Assembly (NCBI GenBank): GCA_019055375.1
Contig: JAHQIW010007105.1
Location: 62,001-126,000 of the forward strand
Source: Parelaphostrongylus tenuis
Lineage: Eukaryota; Nematoda; Chromadorea; Rhabditida; Metastrongylidae
Reading direction: 5' to 3'
DNA length: 64,000 nucleotides
Positions within the stretch are counted from its first letter, which is position 1, and the number at the start of each line of letters is the position of its first letter. This document shows positions 22,744 through 34,663 of the stretch, one piece after another. The translations under genes and the position numbers were made by a program. The notes under the pieces were generated by a model, which ran no database searches, was not told where the DNA came from, and saw only the letters and a program-made list of their open reading frames with translations.

Positions 22744-23367
22744 TCAGGTCGGGAACATTAACGTGAGATATGATGCTAGGTCACGCGTTACTACGAGGCA
22801 TTCCTCTTTGCGGTTCATTTTTGGGCCTTTGCTATGAATCCAGAAGGCTTCCAAAGTTTTACGCGTAGACGTTTTCGATTCCTGTGCAAGGACCGTCACT
22901 TTAACTTCAAAATCTGCTCCCTTATGCTTCTGTTCCTTATGCGTGCCTGGTGGGGTTTTTGGGTAGGAGTTACGTTTCCCAACTAGGTGCTCTTTCACGC
23001 GGATGCAGAGTGGTCTACCCGTTTCGCCAATATATTCATCCCCGCATGCCTCGCAAGAAATCAGGTAAATTGTATCCGACCTCATGCAGTCGCCGTCTCT
23101 GCCGTTTGGGCAAACTTTGCAGTTGTTGGTTTCCCAGAGACAATTATCCAGCCGGTTGCTGACTAACTGGCGTTTTAGTGTTTTTGGTGGTATCTCGACT
23201 ACTGCTACCGAATTATCTAAACGTGCTCTTTTCAAGCAGCGTTTAATGGCCGCACTCACTTCGCTAAAAATAAAAGGCAGGATGAATGGAACTTTATCCT
23301 CGCTAGACCATCCGTGTAGGGGCGCCGAATTATTAATTGTATTGTTATATGCTTCGCTGATATTCAA
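22744..23367 (-). pseudogene. PLE GIY-YIG endonuclease C-terminal fragment
   Basis: A 207-aa frame matches the last half of the PLE-2 protein from PFILPFIFSEVSAAIKRCLK onward. It keeps a Cys cluster CKVCPNGRDGDC, then TIYLISCEACGDEYIGETGR with the GIY-YIG Tyr and Arg residues, and ends NRKEECLVVTRDLASYL. The reverse transcriptase is missing. The first 15 residues (MNISEAYNN...) derive from the inverted repeat and are not native PLE sequence. It is uninterrupted, so the nuclease domain itself could still be readable. Confidence 0.8.
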
Positions 23368-23830
23368 TAAATACTACTAATAACATCTCGGAGCGGCTAA
23401 ACAGAAGGATCTGATTCTTCAAACATGCCGAGGTTATAGATGCGCCTGGATTTATTCTAAAGAAAAGTTTTCCTAACATGAAGTTCTGTAGAGTGCTTAT
23501 GAATTTACATTCCGTCTCACAGGGTTGAGAAAGAAAAGGATCGCTGATATTCAATAGCCTGAAACTAAGCTAATTAACATTCCTCGGAGCGGCTAAACGA
23601 AGGTAGATACGATTCATTATCAAACCTAATTGCCTGAGGTTAATAGATATACCGGTCCGATGGGATTCTGATTCTGAAGACAGGTCCTACATCGGAACAT
23701 TACTGGTAGAAACAGTGCTTATGAACTTATTCTACCATGAAAGTTCGTAGAAGTGCTTATGGAAATTTATACATTCCGTTCGACAGGGTTGAGGAACAAA
23801 GTACCATACTCGCTTTGGAAACTGAAAACT
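23350..23830. repeat. Two diverged tandem copies of a terminal module
   Basis: GCTGATATTCAATA followed by CGGAGCGGCTAAAC occurs at about 23356-23405 and 23543-23598. A GTAGAGTGCTTATGAATTTA block followed by a CATTCCG-GACAGGGTTGAG block occurs at about 23487-23528 and 23746-23795. Both belong to the sequence flanking PLE-3, suggesting repeated terminal copies. Confidence 0.6.
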
Positions 23831-24860
23831 ATTATGCTGTTTCTGAAGTGTCCTCTTCCGCTTACAATATCAGCCATGATTATTTTGCTGTCCTGATAAG
23901 GAGGATGTGTGAAGTGACACAATCACGTTGCGCCATGAAAATCAAAAAATTGACAAGCTCACATTATACAGGACAACCTTTTGGACAACATCTTATTTCT
24001 TAATCTTGCACTCAGCTTAAGAATGATCAGTCATGACGATTCTATTCTTTCTGTTGCTCTAGAACGGAGATTTGCCGTGAACAAAAGTGTTGGCGAATAC
24101 CAAGTCACGTATGCGATTCTCATAGAAGAGTGTCAAAAGTACCATAGTTATGTATCAGTTGACACAAACTATTCTTTTCATGTTGATTAATTACCATCAC
24201 ACATACTCCTGAGAGAATCGAAATATTTCTTGCATTTTTGATGACCTCTTGATGATTGATTCTCTTTCTGGAAGTCTATACACATCTCGCTTAGTGACTC
24301 AACTGCTGTTTGAGGATTTTGACTTTATTATTGGTGTTGCGATAGTTGACTAAAGTGGTTTTCATGTAGAAATTCATTTCATAGATTGCTTTGAAGCCTC
24401 TCTTTGCTACACAATTTTTGCACAGAAAAGAGTTCTTCTTTGTCAACGCATGCGTTCAATAAGTTTTTTTTTAGGTAAAATGCCAACTGTGAAACATGAA
24501 CACAAAAGACTCTACTACCTAAAAAAAGATAAACTGGAAGATTACGCTTACCTTCCGATTTGCTTTGTAATAGTAAGCACGTGTCCACTGTATGGTTAGA
24601 ACCGAGGTTCAACATATGATAGGGATTAAGCATTTGCATAGTCCAGGAAATTCATTGTAACAATGTTGCGGTAGATTGGGCACAGTGTAACTTCTGTGAT
24701 TAATGAACAATTTCAAACCCATACGGCTGCAAGAATTTCTCCTTGCCTTAATTTTAGCTCACCAAAGAAAAATTCTGTCAAGGCGAGTGTCCAGTTTTCA
24801 CAAGATGGCGTTAATAATTAGACCAGTCATATAAATCATCGTTTTTGGAGGTTCGCGGCA
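23831..24860. other. No recognisable gene
   Basis: Short frames on both strands, none with a recognisable domain. Confidence 0.45.
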
Positions 24861-24925
24861 GTTATGCCCCTTTGTAAATGACGGCCGATGTTTTAACAAT
24901 TTCGCTGTCTTCAGTGCCTGGACAT
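24860..24925 (-). pseudogene. PLE tail hammerhead relic
   Basis: Minus strand: CCAGGC, ACTGAAGA, a degraded stem II, AAAAC instead of GAAAC, ATC, then GGCC. The order and spacing match PLE tails but the core is broken. Confidence 0.4.
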
Positions 24926-24954
24926 ACCATACCATACCATATATTTATATTAGC

Positions 24955-25150
24955 ATAACATTTTTGTCACCCTTATCATCTGCCGTCCGGATGATCGTCG
25001 AGTGACTCGAGCGTTCACCGGCACCACTTCCATTTTTCCCTTTCGCGTGCAAGAGTAGCCCATTGGGTCCTCTTTGCCTTAGGGATTCGCTGAGCATCAT
25101 ATCTTTCTCAAATCTTCTAGTCTAGCAGTCAAGTCAAAACAGTAACATTT
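24955..25150 (+). repeat. T repeat, copy 2
   Basis: Shares GTCGAGTGACTCGAGCG, CACTTCCATTTTTCCCTTT, AGAGTAGCCCATTGGGTCCT and ATCATATCTTTCT with the other T copies. Copies diverge by small gaps only. Confidence 0.65.
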
Positions 25151-25199
25151 CTCGTATCTAGGAAAACTGTGAAATTTTCAAGGCTATTTAATAAAGAAC

Positions 25200-25325
25200 A
25201 AAACATGCCGTTTGATATACCTAAGAGAATTGGGAGTTGAGCAAAAGTACGACCTTAGACGGAAGTTGAACCCCCCGTTTTATCCATACCAGGACGCGTG
25301 CTACCACTACACCACAGAGGTACCT
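25200..25325 (-). repeat. tRNA-derived SINE (head 25251-25322)
   Basis: Minus strand: A box TGGTGTAGTGGTAGCACG and B box GGTTCAACTTCC. It is followed by a tail whose complement reads CTAAGAGAATTGGGAGTTGA and GCAAAAGT. The same tail follows the heads at 25558, 45655, 56503 and 57997, which defines a SINE rather than isolated tRNA pseudogenes. Confidence 0.6.
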
Positions 25326-25514
25326 TCGCATCACTACTCATTCTTCAGGATCTCTATGTTATCTGTCATCCATCGACCTTTAACAGGTTTGGTAGAGCAT
25401 GGGATTTCGCTTTATAAACCCAGCTGAGCCGACAGCCACTGTGATAATAGTAATAATTATAGAAGTTATGAACAAATTTGTTGTATTTTTACTGCCTTTT
25501 CGTAGTGTCATCAT

Positions 25515-25610
25515 GTTTCCTATAAATCTAAGAGAGTTGAATGGTGTGCAAAACTACGACCCAGACGTGAGTCGAACCCGCGTTTCATCCATTCCGGGGA
25601 CGTTTCATAC
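25515..25610 (-). repeat. tRNA-derived SINE, truncated
   Basis: It keeps the tail (complement TCTAAGAGAGTTGAATGGTG) and the T-arm half of the head with a CGGGTTCGACTC B box on the minus strand. The A-box half is missing. Confidence 0.5.
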
Positions 25611-27250
25611 ACACCGTCTGATCTGAGTCCACACACGGATAAACTCACTAGTCGACTGTTTGCAGAACAGAAAACAATATCACGTGCACAAATCATCTGT
25701 TGAGAGTGAAGTAACCTCTACAGAGGTTATAACTCATATCCAACGACTTGAGAATGTCTCCTATAGAAATCAATCGTCGCGAAATTGTTTAGGAACTCAA
25801 ACCATCCCAACAACGAGAATACATTTTACCCTTTGGAAACGGCATGTAAGTTATTTACACACACTGTTTTGAGGAAGTCCCTCCTGATGAATATAGATTC
25901 TGAAGGAGCGATTTAAAGATGAGAACGACTATTTGATCTGCTCCTAGCTAGTAGAAAAGCTTGTGTAGTGATTGTGAGTCAAGAGAGAGTTGCGTATCGC
26001 TTTCACCGTCAATTTGTGCATGGTTAGGCTCCATTTTGAATATTCACGAGATATTCAACAATCATCTGAAAGCTCAAGATTCGTTACTTCCGAATCTGAA
26101 TTTGCTTTATGGAAAGGTCTTTATTGAGCGTTATGACGGCGAAACGTATATGTTTTGCACTCGAGTTATATATGCACCCCAAAGCTAACTGCTAAAACAT
26201 GATAGGGCGCATAGAATATAATCTAGAATCAAAGTAACTCAGACAACGTATAGCTTTTTTTAGAACGGGGAAACCCGCAATGATTTGAAAGTTCCTCGTC
26301 CTCTGCGATTCGCGCTGGTAGCAGCGGTCAACTGCCCGCCCCTTTGTGATGTCAGGTCAACGATAATTCTCAAAAATTTCTCGATTGTTACATATTTCAG
26401 TATCTGAAACTCTATGAAATTGTGAAAGGGACTTTATTTATTTGTTTATGAGTATCATTTTTTCAATCTTGTTTTGTAATGCCGGATAAATCCACTGATT
26501 TCAAGTGCCCCACGAGATAGTAGTGCTCAACGTTGTTTGATGCAGGATTGATCCCCCACCTTCAGCACCCCAGCCAATAACGATCGTCCCTCAAAACGAC
26601 CCAGGCTAGTTATCCTCGAGATTTCTTTTCAGGGGTGTAATAGATTAGTATTTCGCGACGTTCATGCAAAAGATAAATCCTTAACAAGCGATGAACACAG
26701 GGAGGCAAGCTTTAAATACTCAGTTTCACAATGGGAAAAATGTCGTACAGATTAATTAAAGTGTTGCCATGAAAACTAGATCCTATCTGAAAGGAAACAT
26801 AGAAATAATCACCCAGTGTGTCCAAGCGTAGCTTTCTCATCGAAGCGAATCTAAGAGAGGAAATATTATTCAACCCCGTTCCGACATTTTGGCTAATGGA
26901 TAACACTGCTCTCTAGCTTATAAATTGCTCTGAAGCACATGGTGCAAAGCACTTTGTATGATAAGAGCTCTTGGACGGCGACTGCGCCTCTCGCAAACTG
27001 AAAATTCTTCTGAAAATATTTCTACACCTTAAGACTCCTACTCCACTAGGCGACATAATGTCGAATGCTGAAGCGGATCCGTACTTTTATAAGCAGTGCT
27101 TATCTACGATCAATGTCAATACAGTGTTCTTTTTGGACATTCAATACAATATCGTAATATGCGGAAGAATTTCGACTACTGCTTTTACAAAACTATTTAT
27201 CAAATGCCGCATGAGCGAGAACTGCTCATCAACATTTTTTGCGTGGATTC
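25611..27250. other. No supported gene
   Basis: The longest frame (26971-27282, 103 aa, plus) has no motif I recognise and no exon support. No repeat matches were found. Confidence 0.4.
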
Positions 27251-27254
27251 CTCA

Positions 27255-27460
27255 CCACCTGCATTACCTTTCGTCCTACTGACTATCGAGTGACTTGAAT
27301 AGACCCTAGTAAGCTTTTCTCTTTCTCGTCTCTCATGAAAGAGAACCCGGTGAGTTTTGTTGGCTGCTGGTTGTGGGGGACCTGCTAGTCATGTGATCTT
27401 GCTTTGGCTTTTCGTAAGGAAACGGAACAAATCAGGTTGCCTTGCGCCCAGGTGATCTCT
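27255..27460 (+). repeat. T repeat, copy 3 (diverged)
   Basis: Keeps GACTATCGAGTGACTTGAA and the order of the T blocks, but the middle is changed. Confidence 0.35.
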
Positions 27461-27535
27461 CATCGTGCTTATCGTAGCAATCGTAGCAACAAGGTTTCTG
27501 AGGTACACGTTAGGGCAAAAGTGATTGTTTAATTC

Positions 27536-28435
27536 GGTTCATTTTGATTAGGAGGAAACAGATGAAAAACAGATATTATCAGCTGGAGTGGTAATTTTCA
27601 TAGGAATGCTAGTGACCATTCGAAAGTTGAGGCTTGAAGCTACAGCCCCACGTTTCCGGCTTTTCAAAACACTCCTTTATAACGTTGTAGCATTCAGATT
27701 AACAATTGTCTTTCAAACTCGCCTTTCGCTTCCACATTTATCATGCGCCTATTCACTAAAAGCGAAAAAGCATATAAATGTGTGGAGGAATTTCCATAGT
27801 ATCTTAGTCAATCGTTTTATCTAGAATTTTTCGAAGCGGAGAAAAAGTTCGAATGTATAACAGAGTATCAGTTGTGCCACCTCATCCCGCCTCTGCCACG
27901 CCCGTGTCACGGCCATTGCCTTGTCAAATAGCCTGTAAACATCGCTACCAAAATTGTAAAACTCGCTCTTATTTTTCCTGCTGAACAGTACTTCTTAAAA
28001 ATAAGCACGTCGTTAGAATCAGAAAATATTAAGCTGTCAAATGATTACTAATAGTCTAAAGAAAGAGCTCGGTCCAACGAGGCTCAAGCCACGAATTAGA
28101 AGACCAGAGGAGATCAAAAGATCGAAAGAGTTTTCCTGAAAACAAACACATTTTGGGTTTTTTTTGAAGCTAGTGCTATAGTTTGAGTACCAGCACTATA
28201 AAGAAGGAGTTTTTCGCAGCGAAATGCAAGGAGTGTAAGCGAAAAAACACACTGTTCTATGCAACATGATTTTATTTCGAATGTTACAGCGTTACAAAGG
28301 GCTGTTTCAGAAAATATGCGAAGATGGGCTGTACCTCAAGTTTAGCTTTTGATTGGTTACTGACACTCCTATGAAAATTTTTTCTCCAGCGAATAAGATG
28401 ATGTTTCACTGTTGCTCTCTTAATCAGAATGAACC
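27536..28435. mobile_element. M element, complete copy (about 900 bp)
   Basis: Ends are inverted: GGTTCATTTTGATTA at 27536 and TAATCAGAATGAACC ending at 28435. Arms stay complementary inward for about 150 bp: a TTCATAGGAATG-TAGTGA-CATTCG block and an ACAGCCC-ACGT block on the left, TTACAGCGTTACAAAGGG on the right. There is no transposase; the interior is non-coding. The class is probably a non-autonomous DNA transposon or foldback element. Confidence 0.6.
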
Positions 28436-28639
28436 GATAGAATTGAAAAGCTGTGCACGAAGTCTGATGTTTTCTGCCTACTTCATTACATTCTCGAAGC
28501 TTTTAAATGCTTCTGCAGTTAGCTTTCTGCTGCCAAATTGTGAAGCTATGTCATTCAGTATATTGAGCTGGCGAATAGATAGACGTAACAGAATAAATGA
28601 GGAGTTGGCGTAATTGGCCATTCGAAACCAATCCATTTC

Positions 28640-28870
28640 CTTTATCTCGAGTGCTTTGTTTAGACCACGCTCAAATTTCAATATATCCTTTCATCATTAT
28701 TTGAGCCAACATGTCATGTGGTCTGGTAAGGGCTCTTGTACAGCCCGAGACACGTTCGAACAGACGACGGGTTCTGCCCGGCTGATGAGTCTGTAAAGAC
28801 GAAACACGTGTGTCGAGCTGTACAAGAGTCCTACCAGACCACAATCCATTTCCCTTGAACATTGTGATTC
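28640..28870. mobile_element. F3 hammerhead element, internally deleted
   Basis: The left arm has GAGCCAACATGTCATGTGG and GGCTCTTGTACAGCCCGA. The right arm has TACAAGAG-CCTACCAGACCACA. The middle, present in the copy at 50750-51130, is deleted, as is the left ribozyme. Confidence 0.6.
28776..28820 (+). ncRNA. Hammerhead ribozyme (F3), altered cleavage site
   Basis: GCCCGG, core CTGATGAG, stem II GTCT/AGAC closed by a GTAA tetraloop, CGAAAC, palindromic stem III ACACGTGT, then GTCGAGC. Where other F3 copies have A at the cleavage position this one has G, which is not a permitted NUH base. The core is otherwise intact. Confidence 0.65.
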
Positions 28871-29289
28871 TCAGTCGTCATATTTCACTCTTAAGTGGAT
28901 CTATTCCAAGGTAAACATAACGTTCTGAAAGTGGCTGGAAAGAATTTTGACAAATTATTCACACTTTGCCGAGTCATCTCTCTCACATTGATGTTAGTAT
29001 TGAGCAGACATAATGATATCTTAGTGGGAGCCGAAGTTTCACCCATGTCGCCGCTGCGTACATCTACTACATTGTCGTACGCTCGCCTGGGTCGAAAGTT
29101 TTGCACATCTTTTACCATTTTTGGATGTATAGTCATAATCCATACGCTTTTCTACCAATAATCACTGTTGTACATTTGTCTTTCCATTTACTAAAGGCCT
29201 CTGAACTGCACGCGTTTAGGCTATTTGACTTGTAAAAATATAGGTAAACCGAATTGACGCACAAACGGTCCTATTGCTGCGGCTTTTGT

Positions 29290-30590
29290 ATCTAAAAGAA
29301 GATCCTTCATGGAAGAGCACAACTCGGCAGCAGAATCGCAGCAGCTCGCAAGATGCAAACGTTTTGAATTGATAAAGATGCGCAAACGATGTAAGAACTT
29401 CGCAAATGATTCACCCGTGGGATACTAAATGATAATTGGCTCCCTTTCCAGAACGTGCAAGTAAATTCAACCGATTACAGCTACATTAAGAAATGGTACC
29501 GAAACTCAAGTAATGAGAACATCCTGGTTCACTACTTCTCCTTTCATCGCTACGGCGTTGGTATAAAACATGTTTTGAAAACCCGCCGGTGGGGGTACTA
29601 CAGGAGAGTGGAGATAAGAATCTATCAAACTGGCTCGGAAAATAGCCATTTTCAATCAATACGAATACAGAACCTCTCAGCTTAGGTTTAGAGGAATCCA
29701 ACGCGCCTCCGAACGAAAACTCGAACGTAAGTAAAATTCCGTCTACCCTCCCGTTCTTTTCAAATGAATAAATACAACTAGAAAACGTTGTTTGAAAGAG
29801 CAGGTTTAGAGTTATCTGTAAAGATCATTGAAGTAGCATCAAATGCTCTAAGGCGACAATTAGATTGCAATCGCTCTTATGGCCGTCTCTGTATGATGAA
29901 AGATTGCAAAATATGTCATAATGGCAGAGACAGTGATTGTATAAACAAAGGAACAGTTCATCTAATCTCTTGCAAATCGTGCAGTGATAAAATATTGGCG
30001 AAACGGGTAGGCCGCTCTATGCTGGCATGGAAGAACACCTAGCTGACAAGCGTCCTACTTTAAAACCAGCAGCTAGGCCACATGGGGCACAAGGGCATGA
30101 CAAGTAGATCTTGACAAAGAAATTACCATCCTTGCTCAGAAACACAAAACGTCATCGTGAAAGATTTTAGAAGCGTTTAAAATCATCAAGACCAATCCAA
30201 CTATGAACCGCAGAGAAGAATGCCTCGTTATCAGTCGTGATGTGAGCCAGCACATAAGGCTATTGTTTTGATGAATAGGGTGCATCACGAGCCCATCTAT
30301 GTGATCTCCTTCCGCTGATCTTCACTTGAATTATTTAGTGGAAGACATAGAAAAAAGCTGTTAGTATGTCAAGAGTTTATTTTGTGCTAGATGCGACTGA
30401 AATCTAGATCTTGAGATTTTTTCCAGAGGAAGAATGGAAGTGCTTGACTGATTGGATTGTAGACAACTTGACCTTTCGAGGCTCTGAAGAAGGCGAACTG
30501 CCGAAACGTCTGCTGTTGAATAAAGAATATTATAAACACCTCGTGACTGGCTTAAGAAGAAAATTAGGAATTAGTGAAGCATGCCGAAAT
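29290..30590 (+). pseudogene. Penelope-like element copy 4 (PLE-4), 3' part
   Basis: Broken coding runs from the RT thumb region (KKWYRNSSNENILVHYFS at 29488 onward) through AGLELSVKIIEVASNALRRQ and the Cys cluster CKICHNGRDSDC to a frameshifted GIY-YIG region. In that region a 1-nt change splits the expected KYIGETGR into ILAKRVGR. The ORF end with RREECLVISRDVSQ lies near 30210-30270. The 3' tail and hammerhead follow to about 30590. It is dead by several frameshifts and 5' truncation. Confidence 0.8.
30479..30515 (+). ncRNA. Hammerhead ribozyme in PLE-4 tail
   Basis: GGCT, core CTGAAGA, stem II GGC/GCC with loop GAACT, GAAAC, GTC. The 3' strand of stem I is TGCT rather than AGCT, so the first pair is lost. 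It lies just before a TATTATAAACACCTCGTG block that also follows the PLE-2 ribozyme. Confidence 0.6.
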
Positions 30591-30599
30591 AAACAGATA

Positions 30600-31780
30600 G
30601 TTCGTCTTTTTTATTGTTGTCATTTTTTGATCCCTCTCCATCTACGTTGTTTATGGTCAGCATTGGGGTAACGATAGGAGCATGTTCACGAAATGAACAA
30701 GGAGAGGTTCTCTGCACAATTTTTATGTGCACCATATGCTGCGCAGAAATTTCATGAACTGGAAAATGAGTGCTGCTGTGATCCCCTTGCAAAAATGTCA
30801 GAATCTCATAACCTCAGTTTTTTTTTTTGTAAATCACAGCACTATTTGAAGTAGAGTCTTGTCTTGAGTGAAATTTTTGCACTTTGAATAATCTAGAATA
30901 TTAAATGAGTCAAAATGAAGGCAGATAATAGAAATGCTACACTTAGTTTTTTCAGATAGTTGCAAAGGAAAATTTGCAAAAACTACACAAACCATTATAG
31001 AGTCGGAACTGTTACACAGATCCCGTGAGACATCACTGGACGAGCTATGTACCAACGACTTCTGTTTCACTTCACTGTGGAGAGATTGCAAATTAGTGAA
31101 AGCGTTCTATATTATCCACCTTGATGAGATACTTGAAATCAAAGATGAAAAGATGAGCAGAGAAGCATCTACTCACCGTCATCTTTTCTGCGATATCAGC
31201 AATGTCCAGTGCATTCTCTCATTATAATATATTAACATTTCCATCGGAGTGCATGATTTTTCTGCGTCACAGCAAGACATAACGTCTCAGAATGCTGTTT
31301 CTTCTAGCAGCAACTGCAACAAGGTTTCCCATTTGTTTCTTCCTTTCGGTGGAATCTTGAATGAAGCTGTTTTTGAATACTTCAGTGAACATTTCAAGAG
31401 AAATCCTGTTTTATATAGCATTTGACTCCTTCATCAACTGAGGAAATCCTATGGGCCTACCTAATGTGGAATGTCAACGAGAACATTGACGAAGCGATCA
31501 TCACCTTATGAAAAGGGTCTTGCGACTTCATGACAAGTGTTGCGTTTCGCTTATGTCAATATCTGCTCTTATGGACGTTTTCTCAGAAGTGCACTTAAGA
31601 TCGCTTTTTAGCTAGTGTTCTATCTTTGAAGCCGGAAGTCAGTGTCGCAGCATAAGAAATAAGTAGGTAGGAACAAAGCCGTTCCACGTAAAGAGTTGCT
31701 GCATTCATTAAAATTTTGTAGTCTTATTAGCTTATTCAACTTTTTAAGAGGCAAAAGTGAATAATCTTGAATGTGTCGAA
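30600..31780. other. No supported gene
   Basis: A 97-aa frame at 30934-31227 follows a TTTTTTCAG acceptor-like site but has no recognisable domain. Part of 30700-30800 weakly resembles 42590-42700. Confidence 0.4.
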
Positions 31781-31787
31781 GAATTTT

Positions 31788-33186
31788 CGACTTTCAGTGA
31801 GAAACTCACTGTGATTTCTCTTCTGGCCACGATCTCAACAGTGTTCAGTTGTGGAGTGGTGCCGGCAGGACAAGGTAATGGATATAATACTACCACAAAC
31901 AACAGATACTCTCAAAATTAGATAAAAAATTGTATACACTAATACTAATCGAGTGAATATGTTTAACATTACTCTTGAGCTGGCGCAATTAGACATTTCT
32001 GAAAGAATTTGAATTATTGGGTGGGACACAGAAGACAGCGTCATTCAACGTAGTAACACTCAATTTCTCATTATTAACTGCTAATCACGGACATCCGTTG
32101 CAGTGAACACTAGGAACTTCACTGTCACTGGCTTCACTTTGCCTGTTGCCATGGTGTACTCTATAGCAGCCGATGTACAGGAGCCAGGTTCCTGCTATTG
32201 CGACTAGTGAAGCAGGAGCTATGGGATTTGTACTACGCCTTGTAATGCTAACAGTAAGTTGCAGATACTACATTCTGAGCATTTTCTTCTTTTACGCGCT
32301 ATCTGGTGAGGTATAGGAAGTAAGTTCCAAATTCCTGACAATACGCAACATCTTGGTGCTGAAATGACCTGGTTCATTTGACCTGGTTGAAATGCCTTCT
32401 AGTCAACTCTTGAAACTAATGGGAAAATTTGCCCAGGTCTTTGACGTTCTCGAAAATCAAGGTCGTAGTGCACTTTTGCCTGATGCTGTCATCTCGAACA
32501 TTTTGGGTCAACTTAATGTAACAGTCAGTTACGCACCATTGATGTGCACGAAAGTGCATCTCGTTCTACCAGATGCAGTGACTATGGGTGGGTATTTAGT
32601 GTTTGGGCTTGCGAAATTTCAATAAAACAGACGTCAGCAAAAAACACAAACTTCTTCATTATTCTCATGAATAACAAGCAAATACCAGAAAATGACTATA
32701 AAATGCTCTAGATTGTGAGGAAAACTACTACATTCGAGCCATTTATTTTCTTTGGTATCCTTTCTGGAATGGTATAGGATACAATGAGCTGGGTGATGTT
32801 CTAACAGGTTTCTAGCAATGAATTTTCTTGCAGTCATGATGATGGACACAGGTTGCATCATCGTCGCAATCACGTGGCAGGAATATGCACTATTACGGCG
32901 CCAGGCGCGATGCTATGTAGGCAAGGGCAGCCAGATGTAAAAATAATGCCTGTTTCCGGTCCACCCTTGATGATTTCAGAATCTCTCTTGATTTGATTTA
33001 CATTCCTTGAAATTATCTTTTCTCTGTAATGAAAAATTTGCGTAGACCACAAATAATTTCATGGCGAATTAGTCGAGGACAATGTGGCAAAGTGCAGTGA
33101 ACCGAGCGCTTCGAATATTGGCATTGGGTCCGTTTGGAACGCACTTCTTTTCAGCAACTGCCACTGTCGCCGGAAACCGAAGTTGA
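31788..33186 (+). pseudogene. G3: decayed paralogue of the G1/G2 secreted protein
   Basis: Exon equivalents on plus are about 31788-31874, 32104-32253, 32437-32587, 32834-32990 and 33046-33186. Exon 1 keeps LLATISTVFSCGVVPAGQ but has no start codon. Exon 2 is 150 nt instead of 149, a 1-nt insertion after residues QEPG. Exon 3 is readable (ARSALLPDAVISN is conserved apart from a GR pair). Exon 4 has a frameshift and its donor is ATTTGA, not GT. Exon 5 has an in-frame TAG at 33070-33072, where G1 and G2 have Trp. Intron sizes (229, 183, 246, 55) track those of G1 and G2. It is a non-processed duplicate that has decayed. Confidence 0.8.
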
Positions 33187-33189
33187 AGT

Positions 33190-34270
33190 GTTACTTCTTT
33201 GAGAGAATCTTATTTAACCAATACTTTTTGCAGCTTTTCAGCAGCAATAAAGACGCAGATCATGCGTGATGAATAGTCAAAACAACACAATGATTAACAC
33301 TGAAATATTCAATGTTATCAATTTGGTTTCAGCGCTTTTTCTCAGATCTAATTGAAAATTTTTCAAATAGGTAATGTCGACCTGAAGATCAAACAGCGTG
33401 TAAAGCGCCGTATCTCAGAACCACTGCTTGGGCTTCCTGCAACTCCATTCAACACTATTCTCACGAATGCCAAATCACGGCTATTCACTTATTCTACTCG
33501 TTGCACGACATGGGAAAACTTCTTCAAATATCCAAGCACAGAGATGGTGTTATTCCTCGTGGAATATTCTCAAACATATTGTTGGAGTGACGCCAAGACA
33601 TAAGGAAACAGAAACTAGGTGATTAGGAGTACTTATGATACCTTGTATCGATTTCTTCTGTAAGACATATGAGCCAGAAATTCTGTCATCAATTGAGGAT
33701 CATTTGCTCGATTCATAGATTAAAACTCAGTGATAACACCTGTAACTCCTGTCCTAAGCGTATACTCCACAAAAACTTTCAGCTGGAAACAGCATCAATT
33801 AGCAAGCACTGATCACAGCTTTGAGTGAAAAATGTTCAAGTACAGAAATAGCAGAGGTAATGAGATTCTTCACTATTTACATACGTATGATCGACGAGTG
33901 GTGATTGCCAAATTTCAGCCTTCTAGCAGGTGGTTGGATCTTTGAGAAAAGAATAGCAAGCTTTCGAAAAGCATAGATATAAGTTGATCAGTTTTGTTAT
34001 ATTTTGACATAAACAACACTAAAGAGTTTTAATAGTGACTGGAAATTGAAAAACATGAACAGTATTTCAAAAGAAGCTGTTGCACAATGCATGAGATGCT
34101 AGGTCAACGATAATTCCTACCGTAGCCAAATTCTTATAGCAGATAATCTTCATTTGGAATAATTTATATAGTGATGTTCACGATGAACATGGAAACTTAT
34201 GGAATGCAGAAGATTTTTCTGCAAGAGGGGACAATTGTATTCAGGAAAGCTAGTAAGTATAGTGGGCTAC
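33190..34270. other. No recognisable gene
   Basis: Short frames only. Confidence 0.45.
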
Positions 34271-34377
34271 CAATATTATCATTAGTCCATAAAATCGACT
34301 GTTTTGAAAATCTCGTAGTAAACAATCAGATTCCGAAAAAAAAGAATGATTTTAGCCTAAACGAGGTTGGTACGCCA

Positions 34378-34426
34378 GGGCCATGCACCGATGTTTCGGA
34401 GGTTTCGGCCTCCTCGTCAGTGAGGA
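34378..34426 (-). ncRNA. Hammerhead ribozyme (F4), minus strand
   Basis: Core CTGACGAG, a perfect stem II GGAGG/CCTCC with a CCGAAA loop, GAAAC, then stem III around ACATCGGTG. The base before the cleavage nucleotide is C instead of U (GCA), and stem I is only partly paired, so cleavage is doubtful. Confidence 0.65.
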
Positions 34427-34663
34427 GCGTAGGCCATATGGCCCTGGCGTACCAACCTCGTTTAGGCTAAAAACATTCTTTTTTCGGAATTTGATTGTTT
34501 ACTACGAGGTTTTGAAAACAGTCGATTTTATGGATTAATTTTGGTCTACCAGCCGAAATCCATCGACTGATGGTGATGGACCAGTGTCATTGTACTCTAT
34601 GCCATCACCACTTACCACATACGCCTCCTTCCTTGCTAGAATGCAGGGCTTAATGTGGGGCGG

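Larger units (their letters stand above)
22403..23400 (-). mobile_element. Penelope-like element copy 3 (PLE-3) in an inverted-repeat frame
   Basis: A 3' PLE fragment lies on the minus strand (coding 23337-22744, tail to 22510). It is enclosed by inverted repeats of about 80 bp: 22403-22490 and 23320-23400 both carry AGCCGCTCCGA and a GTATTTATTGAATATCAGCG block. The coding sequence runs straight into the right inverted repeat, as if the inverted terminal copy was made together with a truncated element. Confidence 0.8.

Noticed and set aside
26971..27282. 103-aa open frame
   Set aside because: No recognisable domain, overlapping frame of similar length, no splice or repeat support.
30934..31227. 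97-aa open frame after an acceptor-like TTTTTTCAG
   Set aside because: No conserved motif and an equally long antisense frame; could not be joined to other exons.
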